Assembly: GCA_963842955.1 (NCBI GenBank)
Contig: CAWJIJ010000005.1
Span: 62,001 to 126,000 of the forward strand
DNA from: JARFQW01 sp963842955
GTDB lineage: Bacteria; Pseudomonadota; Gammaproteobacteria; Steroidobacterales; XN24
DNA length: 64,000 bases
Reading direction: 5' to 3'
The position numbers were made by a program, and so were the translations under genes. Positions 26,404 through 33,327 of this stretch are shown piece by piece (within the stretch, counting starts at the first letter, position 1; each line of letters opens with the position of its first letter). The notes under the pieces are model-generated. The model did no database searches. It was not told where the DNA came from and was given only the letters and a program-made list of their open reading frames with translations.

Positions 26404-28048
26404 TATACATCCCAACTACCATTCCGGCGGTGCGGAAATCGCCGGCAACTGGCCTGCTGCGTGGGTCGCTTACCTGGCGGGTTCGCTGAAGCAGGCAGGG
26501 TATGACGACATCCACTTCGTGGATGCGATGACCCATCATCTGTCCGACGAGCAGGTTTTCGAGGAAATCGCCCGGCTGCAGCCGGACATCGTGGGGACCA
26601 CGGCGATCACGCCGTCGATCTACGCGGCCGAACGCATGCTCGAACTGGCGCGCGAGGCCGCACCGGGTGCCCTGCGGATGCTTGGAGGTGTCCATGGCAC
26701 CTTCATGTACAAGCAGGTGTTGTCCGAGTCGGATGCGGTGGATGTCATCGTGCGGGGCGAAGGCGAGGAAATCCTCATCAACGTGGTCCGGGCCTTCGAG
26801 TCCGGGGACTGGGAGGTCCGGCGCAAGGACATCCTTGGGCTCGCGTTTCGCGACGGCGAAAGGATTGTCGCGACCCCCGCGGCCCCCACCGTCAAGGACC
26901 TCGACGCCATTGTTCCCGACTGGTCCCTGCTGGAGTGGGACAAGTACATCTATGTGCCGCTGGGGGTCAGGGTCGCAATCCCCAGCATGGCCCGGGGCTG
27001 CCCGTTCACCTGCTCGTTTTGTTCCCAGTGGAAATTCTGGCGGGACTACCGGGTGCGCGACCCAATCAAGGTGGTCGACGAAATCGAAACCCTGGCCAAC
27101 GAACACGACGTGGGCTTTTTCATCCTCGCTGATGAAGAACCCACCATCAATCGCAAGAAGTTCATCCAGTTCTGCGAAGAACTCATCGCCCGGGGCCTGC
27201 CGGATCGCGTGAAGTGGGGCATCAACACCCGTGTCACCGACATCCTCCGCGATGAAGAGCTGCTACCGCTGTATCGCAAGGCCGGTCTTGTTCACGTATC
27301 GCTGGGCACCGAGGCGGCCGCCCAGATCAAGCTGGACCAGTTCAACAAGGAAACGAAGGTCGAGGACAACCGGCGCGCGATCGAGTTGCTTCGCAATGCC
27401 GACATTTTCGTCGAGGCCCAGTTCATCGTCGGCCTGGACAACGAGACGCCTGAGACCCTTGAGCAGACCTATCGCATGGCGTGGGACTGGCAGCCGGATC
27501 TCGCCAACTGGGCCATGTATACGCCCTGGCCGTTCACGCCGCTGTTCCAGGAACTCGGTGACAAGGTCGAGGTGTTCGATTTCTCGAAGTACAACTTCGT
27601 AACGCCGATCATGAAGCCCGCCGCCATGGAGCGGTCGGAGCTCCTGGACGGAGTCATGAAGAACTACCGGCGCTTCTATATGCGCAAGGCCCTGTTCCAT
27701 TATCCCTGGCGCGGCACCGGTTTCCGCCGGCGGTACCTCCTCGGATGCCTGAAAGCCTTCCTGAAAGCTGGCTTCCAGCGAACCTTCTACGATCTCGGCA
27801 AGGTGGGCTACTGGGGGCCGCAGTCAAAGAAGAAGGTCAACTTCAACTTCGACAAGTCCCGGAAAATGGCGCCGGCCCAGCTCGCCGACTGGCAGGCCGT
27901 GGCCGACAAGGCTTCCGCCAAGCGCGCCAGGCGCATGGCCGCGAATACCGGTGACGAGGTTGCGATCCCCGTTGAAGCCATCAAGGCCTGCGGCGGCGGG
28001 ACCCAACAGCTCGAAGAGGTGCGTGAAGACGTCGCCACGGTCCCCTAG
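26390..28048 (+). CDS. bchE: Mg-protoporphyrin IX monomethyl ester anaerobic oxidative cyclase
   Basis: BchE closes the isocyclic fifth ring of bacteriochlorophyll without oxygen. The N terminus MKILLIHPNYHSGGAEIAGN is the family signature. A B12-binding domain (about residues 1-150) precedes a radical SAM domain whose 4Fe-4S cluster ligands are in GCPFTCSFCSQWKF. Glycine-rich AdoMet contacts follow (LADEEPTINRKKF), then the helical C-terminal domain. Length is 552 residues, as usual. Presence of BchE implies pigment synthesis under anoxic or low-oxygen conditions. It is followed 22 nt later by bchJ. Confidence 0.96.
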   Translation: MKILLIHPNYHSGGAEIAGNWPAAWVAYLAGSLKQAGYDDIHFVDAMTHHLSDEQVFEEIARLQPDIVGTTAITPSIYAAERMLELAREAAPGALRMLGGVHGTFMYKQVLSESDAVDVIVRGEGEEILINVVRAFESGDWEVRRKDILGLAFRDGERIVATPAAPTVKDLDAIVPDWSLLEWDKYIYVPLGVRVAIPSMARGCPFTCSFCSQWKFWRDYRVRDPIKVVDEIETLANEHDVGFFILADEEPTINRKKFIQFCEELIARGLPDRVKWGINTRVTDILRDEELLPLYRKAGLVHVSLGTEAAAQIKLDQFNKETKVEDNRRAIELLRNADIFVEAQFIVGLDNETPETLEQTYRMAWDWQPDLANWAMYTPWPFTPLFQELGDKVEVFDFSKYNFVTPIMKPAAMERSELLDGVMKNYRRFYMRKALFHYPWRGTGFRRRYLLGCLKAFLKAGFQRTFYDLGKVGYWGPQSKKKVNFNFDKSRKMAPAQLADWQAVADKASAKRARRMAANTGDEVAIPVEAIKACGGGTQQLEEVREDVATVP

Positions 28049-28070
28049 CCGGGAAGGCGTGGCCTACGCC

Positions 28071-28688
28071 ATGAGCCGCATCGGGCCCAACGCTGTCCTC
28101 CAGCTCGTGCCCGTCCTGGACGAGGTGCTGGGACCGCAGCGGCGAGATGCGCTGCTTGAAGCTGCCGGCATTCCGACTCTGCCCGATGGCACCTCGATGA
28201 TCGACGAGGTGCCGGTGGCTCGTCTCCACCAGGCGCTGCGACGCGAGTGGCCGGAACAAGCCGAGGTGATCTCCGCACGCGCGGGTCGCGGGACAGGCGA
28301 CTACATTCTCGCGCATCGCATTCCCGCGCCCGCCAGGCGGCTGCTAAGGGTCATGCCGCCGTGGTTCGGGGCGCGCCTGCTGGCGAAGGCCATCGCAAAG
28401 CACGCCTGGACGTTCGCGGGCTCCGGACGCTTCAGGATCGTCGGCTACGATCCACTGGAGTTCGAGATCACGGACAATCCCGTGGTCCGGGGCGAGGAGT
28501 CGACGACACCCATTTGCGTCTGGCATAGCCAGGTATTCGAGCGCCTGTACCGGGAACTGGTGGCGTCGGACTACCGTGTCCAGGAGACCGCCTGCGCCGC
28601 GGTAGAGGGCCGTGTATGCCGGTTTGTGCTGGCTCGCGGGGGACCTCCAGTCGCAGGTCCTGGCCCGGCTCATCAGCCGGGAACCTGA
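28071..28688 (+). CDS. bchJ: BchJ, V4R-domain bacteriochlorophyll synthesis protein
   Basis: A 205-residue protein starting IGPNAVLQLVPVLDEVLG, the usual BchJ opening, with the 4-vinyl-reductase (V4R) ligand-binding domain at the C-terminal half (ICVWHSQVFERLYRELVASD, ETACAAVEGRVCRFVL). It was first named a 4-vinyl reductase. Later work assigned that reaction to BciA/BciB and proposed that BchJ carries or channels pigment intermediates. It is co-transcribed with bchE. I take ATG 28071; GTG 28059 is in frame but too close to the GGGAAGG site. Confidence 0.88.
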   Translation: MSRIGPNAVLQLVPVLDEVLGPQRRDALLEAAGIPTLPDGTSMIDEVPVARLHQALRREWPEQAEVISARAGRGTGDYILAHRIPAPARRLLRVMPPWFGARLLAKAIAKHAWTFAGSGRFRIVGYDPLEFEITDNPVVRGEESTTPICVWHSQVFERLYRELVASDYRVQETACAAVEGRVCRFVLARGGPPVAGPGPAHQPGT

Positions 28689-28720
28689 GCCCGGAACACC
28701 CGGGCACGAAAGCTGGCCGA

Positions 28721-28740
28721 CGGGCTTCACCTGAAGCCCG
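28721..28740. terminator. Possible terminator hairpin after bchJ
   Basis: CGGGCTTC-ACCT-GAAGCCCG is a perfect 8-bp stem 32 nt after the bchJ stop. It lacks a T-run, so it is either a weak terminator or an mRNA-end stabiliser. Confidence 0.4.
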
Positions 28741-28855
28741 GCTCGCGCTACGATCGACGCTGCATCACGAGTCCTCTATCGAGGACGCCAACCTGCCTGT
28801 CTCAGCAAGGTGGTCCAAGGATGCGCCCGATTGGGAACCAAGGAGACCCAGCTTC

Positions 28856-28936
28856 ATGCCCCGTACGACCTATCCCTCGACACTCAGCACCCGGCGTTTT
28901 ACTGCGCGGCCCATGCGCCCGATCCTGCCCGCATGA
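28856..28936 (+). CDS. Candidate 26-aa leader peptide coupled to metA
   Basis: A short frame starts at ATG 28856, 10 nt after a strong AAGGAG site, and ends in an ATGA overlap with ATG 28933 of metA. It encodes MPRTTYPSTLSTRRFTARPM and a further RPILPA. metA itself has no ribosome binding site at 28933, so ribosomes may reach it by termination-reinitiation. An alternative is that MetA starts earlier at GTG 28810 in another frame. Confidence 0.4.
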   Translation: MPRTTYPSTLSTRRFTARPMRPILPA

Positions 28937-29994
28937 CCCTGGTCGCCCATTCAGACCTGCCGACCTTCGAGCTGCTGTCCCGCCGGGGACACGATTTGCT
29001 GTCGCTCGAGCGCGCGCGGAGCCAGGACATCCGGGAGCTTCACATCGGCTTTCTGAACATGATGCCCGACTCGGCGCTGCAGGCCACGGAGCGTCAGTTC
29101 ATCCGCCTGGTCGGCAGCTGCAACCGCATTGCCCAGTGCTTCGTGTATCCGTTTTCCCTGCCCGAGCTGGAACGCTCGGATCAGACCCGCGGCTACATCG
29201 AACGGCACTACAGCACCTTTGAGGATCTCCAGGCCCATGGCCTTGATGCGCTGATCATCACGGGCGCCAATGTCGCCAACCCGGACCTCTCCGGCGAAGC
29301 CTTCTGGACACCGCTGCTGGAGGTGGTGCGCTGGGCCGACGAGAACGTGGCGTCGATCCTGTGTTCCTGCCTCGCCACCCATGCTCTGTTGAACCACGCA
29401 CACGCAATCGAGCGACAGCCCCTGCCCGCCAAGCGCTGGGGGGTATACCCGCACCGGCTGGCTCACTTCGAGCACCCGCTCGTCCGGGAGATCAACACGC
29501 GTTTCGACGTGCCGCACTCGCGCTACAACGACATTTCCCGTGAGCAACTGGAAGCGGCGGGGCTACAGGTGCTGGCCGAGAGTGAATCCGGCGGCGTCCA
29601 CCTGGCGGTCAGTCCGGACCGCGCGCGCATTGTGTACTTCCAGGGCCACCCCGAGTACGACCGCAACAGCCTCTTGAAGGAGTACAAGCGCGAGGCGCGG
29701 CGGTTTCTGGCCGGCGAACGCTCGGATCGGCCGCCCTGTCCGGAAAACTATTTTCCTCAGGCCGCGCAAGCGCTCATCGATGAGGCGTGGCGAAAGCCGG
29801 ATGCCCTGGAGACGGTGCTCGACGAGCAAGTCGAACCGCTCCTGGAGAACACCTGGGGCGATACCGGGAAAGCCGTTTTCAACAACTGGCTGGGCATGGT
29901 CTATCAGTTGACCAACCTGGACAGAAAACACCAGTACATGCCCGGAGTGGATCGCGACGACCCGCTCGGGCTCAGATTATCTTCCGGAGTATGA
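28933..29994 (+). CDS. metA: Homoserine O-acyltransferase MetA family
   Basis: MetA acylates homoserine (acetyl- or succinyl-CoA) in methionine synthesis. Motifs include LHIGFLNMMPDSALQATERQ near the start, the nucleophile Cys in SILCSCLATHALL, and the His/Glu of YFQGHPEYDRN. At 353 residues from ATG 28933 it is slightly longer than E. coli MetA, with homology beginning around DLPTFELL. Four nucleotides separate its stop from metY. That partner uses acetylated or succinylated homoserine with sulfide, so the acyl donor is more likely acetyl-CoA. This is inferred from the gene order, not from a diagnostic residue. Confidence 0.87.
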   Translation: MTLVAHSDLPTFELLSRRGHDLLSLERARSQDIRELHIGFLNMMPDSALQATERQFIRLVGSCNRIAQCFVYPFSLPELERSDQTRGYIERHYSTFEDLQAHGLDALIITGANVANPDLSGEAFWTPLLEVVRWADENVASILCSCLATHALLNHAHAIERQPLPAKRWGVYPHRLAHFEHPLVREINTRFDVPHSRYNDISREQLEAAGLQVLAESESGGVHLAVSPDRARIVYFQGHPEYDRNSLLKEYKREARRFLAGERSDRPPCPENYFPQAAQALIDEAWRKPDALETVLDEQVEPLLENTWGDTGKAVFNNWLGMVYQLTNLDRKHQYMPGVDRDDPLGLRLSSGV

Positions 29995-29998
29995 ACCC

Positions 29999-31273
29999 AT
30001 GAAAGACGAAACCCTGGCGATCCACGAAGGCTTCAAGTCAGACCCCACCACGAGGGCGGTTTGCCCGCCGATCTACCAGACCGTGGCCTACGAGTTCGAT
30101 GACGCGGCCCACGGCGCCGCTCTGTTCAACCTCGAGGTCGAAGGCAACATCTATTCGCGGATCATGAACCCGACAGTCGACGTGCTCGAAAAGCGCGTGG
30201 CGGCCCTCGAGGGTGGCGTTGCCGGCCTGGGGCTGAGTGCGGGCAGCGCGGCCATCAACTACGCCATCCTCAACATCGCCGAGCAGGGCAACAACATCGT
30301 CACCGTGCCCCTGCTCTACGGCGGGACCTACACACTCTTCAAACATATGCTGCCGAAGCTTGGCATCGAGGTGCGGATCGCGGGGGACGATTCCGTTGCC
30401 GCCATGGAGCCGCTGATCGACGACAAGACCACGGCCGTTTACTGCGAGTCCATCGGCAACCCGGCGGGCAACATTGTCGATATCGAGGCGCTGGCACAGA
30501 TGGCCCACGCCCACGGCGTTCCCCTGATCGTCGACAACACGGTGCCGACGCCGGCCCTGCTCAAGCCGCTGGAGTGGGGCGCAGACATCGTCGTCCATTC
30601 CCTGACAAAGTACATCGCGGGGCACGGCAATTCGCTCGGCGGCATGATCGTCGATGGCGGGCAATTCCCCTGGGCGGAACACGCCGAGCGCTTCCACATG
30701 CTGACGACGCCGGAGGAGTCCTATCACGGCGTGGTGTACACCGAGGCGTTGGGTCCCGCGGCCTACATCGGCCGGGCCCGCACGGTGCCGCTTCGCAACA
30801 CCGGGTCCGCGCTCAGCCCGATGAATGCCTTCCTGATCCTGCAGGGACTCTCGACCTTGCCCCTGCGCATGGAGCGGCACTGCGAAAACGCCCTGGCGGT
30901 CGCCCGTCATCTCCAGGAACATGAGGGGGTCGAGTGGGTGCGCTTTGCGGGCCTGGAAGACTCACCCTATTACGACCTGGCGCAGAAATACACGGACGGA
31001 AAACCCTCGGCGCTGCTGAGCTTTGGTATCAAGGGGGGCTTCGACGCGGGCGTCAAATTCTACGACGCGCTCGATCTGTTCACCCGGCTCGTGAACATCG
31101 GGGACGTGAAGTCACTGGCGGCGCACCCGGCCTCGACCACGCATCGCCAGCTGTCGGAGGAAGAACTCGTATCGGCCGGTGTCACGCCGGACATGATTCG
31201 CCTGTGTGTCGGCATCGAGCACATCGACGACATCATCGCCGACCTGGACCAGGCACTCAGCGCGTCAGCCTGA
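29999..31273 (+). CDS. metY: O-acetylhomoserine sulfhydrylase (aminocarboxypropyltransferase)
   Basis: This PLP enzyme converts O-acylhomoserine plus sulfide directly to homocysteine. The Schiff-base lysine is in VVHSLTKYIAGHG, the substrate-phosphate loop in LSAGSAAINYAI, and PLP contacts in VDNTVPTPALL. Its 424 residues match MetY rather than the shorter MetB/MetC. The opening TLAIHEGFKSDPTTRAVCPP and the late SLAAHPASTTHRQLS are family hallmarks. A TCCGGAG site overlaps the end of metA, 8 nt before ATG 29999, so the pair forms one operon for direct sulfhydrylation. That suits an organism rich in sulfide. Confidence 0.94.
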   Translation: MKDETLAIHEGFKSDPTTRAVCPPIYQTVAYEFDDAAHGAALFNLEVEGNIYSRIMNPTVDVLEKRVAALEGGVAGLGLSAGSAAINYAILNIAEQGNNIVTVPLLYGGTYTLFKHMLPKLGIEVRIAGDDSVAAMEPLIDDKTTAVYCESIGNPAGNIVDIEALAQMAHAHGVPLIVDNTVPTPALLKPLEWGADIVVHSLTKYIAGHGNSLGGMIVDGGQFPWAEHAERFHMLTTPEESYHGVVYTEALGPAAYIGRARTVPLRNTGSALSPMNAFLILQGLSTLPLRMERHCENALAVARHLQEHEGVEWVRFAGLEDSPYYDLAQKYTDGKPSALLSFGIKGGFDAGVKFYDALDLFTRLVNIGDVKSLAAHPASTTHRQLSEEELVSAGVTPDMIRLCVGIEHIDDIIADLDQALSASA

Positions 31274-31747
31274 GGCATGCGGGCGGGGCAGACCGGGCGT
31301 CCAAGCGGCCTCATGTGAGCGGCGAAATCGGTCCAGGCGGGTTGATATCGGGCGGATGACGGTAGGTCGAGGGCCGAGATCCAGGCTTGGCCGCTGCGAG
31401 CCGTCGTCGTTCCGACCTTCAATCTTCGCGTTCGATCGGGCGAGGCGGACAAGTAGCCAGGGGACAAGGACTTCCTTGCAACCGTCGGTGAAAGAGAGGG
31501 CAGCTCCGACTCGGCGAAGGTAGTCGAAACTCCCTCGGTCACCGAAGACGGAAAGATGCGGCATCATATCGAGCCAGCCGTATCCGAGAACGATGACCTG
31601 TTCGCAAGCGGCTTCATTGACAACAAGATCTATCGCCTCGATACGTCTACCCCGGTGCCCGGGGTCGCCTGAAGGCACGCAGTTGGCTGCGGCGGGCCGC
31701 ATTCCCGGTGCGGGGAATGTGCGCAAGCTGCCAATACCCGGACACAT
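31265..31747 (-). CDS. Unrecognised ORF, 160 aa (doubtful)
   Basis: This is the only substantial frame in the 680 nt between metY and hemG. The middle part (DLVVNEAACEQVIVLGYGWL and SFDYLRRVGAALSFTDGCKE) is protein-like, with ordinary hydrophobic and charged spacing. The ends are Arg/Pro-rich and look random. No ribosome binding site precedes ATG 31747, and it overlaps the metY stop by 9 nt. No family is recognised. It may be a remnant of a gene. Confidence 0.3.
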   Translation of the reverse strand: MCPGIGSLRTFPAPGMRPAAANCVPSGDPGHRGRRIEAIDLVVNEAACEQVIVLGYGWLDMMPHLSVFGDRGSFDYLRRVGAALSFTDGCKEVLVPWLLVRLARSNAKIEGRNDDGSQRPSLDLGPRPTVIRPISTRLDRFRRSHEAAWTPGLPRPHASG

Positions 31748-31951
31748 CGGCGTTCCGGCGTCCCATGGCCCGCTGCTCCGACGCCATTGCTCCGAATCCG
31801 GCCGCCAGCCAAACGCTCCGTACGGGTAGACTGGAGGCCCGTTGAGACTGTTCAGGAAACCCGTCGCCGAGACCGGTGAACACCATCGGCATTTGCGTTA
31901 ACCTTCGATTCCCGAACCGACCGCGAAGCCCAGGCAAGGAAGAAGCGTTCC

Positions 31952-32497
31952 GTGGCCAAAATTCTCTTGCTCTATCACGGAATCTACGGACACACCCGCA
32001 AGATCTGTGAGGCCATCGCGGCGGAACTCGACCGCCAGGGCGTGGAATCTGACATGGAGGAAATTGCCAAGGCCGCGGCTGCCAGGCCGGAGACCTACGA
32101 GACCGTCGTGATCGGCGCGGCGATTCGCAACGGCAAGCACAATCCGCTCGTGATCGAATTCATCCGCAACAACCTCGCCCTGCTGGAGGCCCGGCGCAGC
32201 GCGTTCTTCTCGGTTAACCTGGTTGCCCGGAAGCCCGAGAAAAACACGGCTGAAACGAATCCGTACGTCAAGGCGTTTCTCGAGCGGTCGCCCTGGAAGC
32301 CGGAGCTGGTCGGCGTGTTCGCCGGCAATCTCGACTATCAGCGCTACACGTTCATGGACCGGCACATCATCCGTTTCATCATGACGCTCACGGGCGGGCC
32401 GACAGATCTGCAAACCAAGGTCGAGTTCACGGACTGGGAACGGGTCAAGCGGTTCGCCGGTGAGGTCCGGGACCTGGCCGAGTCGGCGCCGGCCTAG
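31952..32497 (+). CDS. hemG: Quinone-dependent protoporphyrinogen IX dehydrogenase HemG
   Basis: HemG oxidises protoporphyrinogen IX to protoporphyrin IX at the membrane, passing electrons to (mena)quinone, so it works without oxygen. The flavodoxin fold starts KILLLYHGIYGHTRKICEAI (FMN phosphate loop). The motif SAFFSVNLVARKPEKNTAET matches E. coli HemG almost residue for residue, as does GGPTDLQTKVEFTDWE. Start is GTG 31952 behind AAGGAAG. Length is 181 residues. It feeds both haem and the bacteriochlorophyll branch served by bchE, and is followed 7 nt later by a b-type cytochrome. Confidence 0.94.
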   Translation: MAKILLLYHGIYGHTRKICEAIAAELDRQGVESDMEEIAKAAAARPETYETVVIGAAIRNGKHNPLVIEFIRNNLALLEARRSAFFSVNLVARKPEKNTAETNPYVKAFLERSPWKPELVGVFAGNLDYQRYTFMDRHIIRFIMTLTGGPTDLQTKVEFTDWERVKRFAGEVRDLAESAPA

Positions 32498-32504
32498 GGT
32501 CATC

Positions 32505-33071
32505 GTGACCGGGGGACCGACCGGGGAGGAGAAGCGCGGTGCCGGCAGCGGCCCGGCGGCCTGGGGATCGCAGCGGGTGCTGGATCGACTGCACCTGTGG
32601 CTGGCCATCCTGGTGATCTGGCTGCTGGTGACGAGCCCCTGGGTCTCCATGCTGCGCCGGGTTCCGTCCGACCCGGGGTGGCTCGATCACACCCACATCG
32701 GATTCGGCCTCGCGGCATTGTTCACTACGGTCGTCTATCTGTGGGGCTGCTGCCGAAACGGCGGCTGGCGTTTGTATTTCCCCTGGCTGGCCGGGGACGC
32801 CCGGGCCGTGGCCAGGGACCTGGCGGGGCTCGTTCGAGGCCGGGTACCCGCCGCCGAGGGTGGCGGACTGTTCGGCGCCATCGAGGGGCTGACCCTGATT
32901 GCGCTCCTGGTGGTGGGGTTGACGGGCGCCGGCTGGCTGTGGAGCGCCGGAACCGCCGAGGCGCTGGACTGGCGGGACCACCACATTATCGCCGCGCGCG
33001 TTTTGCTCGGACTACTGGTCGTACACGCGGTGAGCGTGTCGCTCCATGTCCTGGATTTTCTGAAGGACTGA
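32505..33071 (+). CDS. Cytochrome b561-type membrane protein
   Basis: A 188-residue protein with four hydrophobic helices (LHLWLAILVIWLLV, IGFGLAALFTTVVYLWG, LTLIALLVVGLTGAGWLW, VLLGLLVVHAVSVSLHVL). Histidines placed for haem ligation lie in RLHLWL, HTHIGF, DHHIIAA and VVHAVSVSLH. The pattern suits a di-haem cytochrome b561 or a small b-type quinol-linked subunit. GTG 32505 begins 7 nt after hemG, so the two are probably one transcript. A role as quinone partner of HemG is attractive but only inferred. Confidence 0.75.
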   Translation: MTGGPTGEEKRGAGSGPAAWGSQRVLDRLHLWLAILVIWLLVTSPWVSMLRRVPSDPGWLDHTHIGFGLAALFTTVVYLWGCCRNGGWRLYFPWLAGDARAVARDLAGLVRGRVPAAEGGGLFGAIEGLTLIALLVVGLTGAGWLWSAGTAEALDWRDHHIIAARVLLGLLVVHAVSVSLHVLDFLKD

Positions 33072-33124
33072 TCCGCGGATACCCGCCCGGGCACAAGCCG
33101 CGGCAACGTGCTCACGCAGCCAGG

Positions 33125-33316
33125 TCAGTAGCCCGCGGCCATCCCGTCCAGCCTTGGCTCCGACGCTCCGGCCCAGCTGGCGTCGATTATGCCGTTGCTG
33201 GAATACACCGTGGAGCTGCCGGCCATGTCGCTGGCCTCGGCGGTCAGGCAAAACGGCAGCAAGCAAAGGGCCAGCGCCGTGGCCCCCGCGAACGAGCAAC
33301 CTGACTTGTGCTTCAT
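33125..33316 (-). CDS. Small secreted protein, 63 aa
   Basis: The frame opens 12 nt after the stop of the S9 peptidase gene on the same strand. Residues 1-28 form a good signal peptide (KSGCSFAGATALALCLLPFC, then LTAEA), leaving a mature peptide of about 35 residues (SDMAGSSTVYSSNGIIDASW and on). No clear ribosome binding site is seen, so translation may depend on the preceding gene. Its family is not known to me. Being encoded next to an exported peptidase suggests a shared pathway. Confidence 0.45.
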   Translation of the reverse strand: MKHKSGCSFAGATALALCLLPFCLTAEASDMAGSSTVYSSNGIIDASWAGASEPRLDGMAAGY

Positions 33317-33327
33317 GGTCTTGTGCT

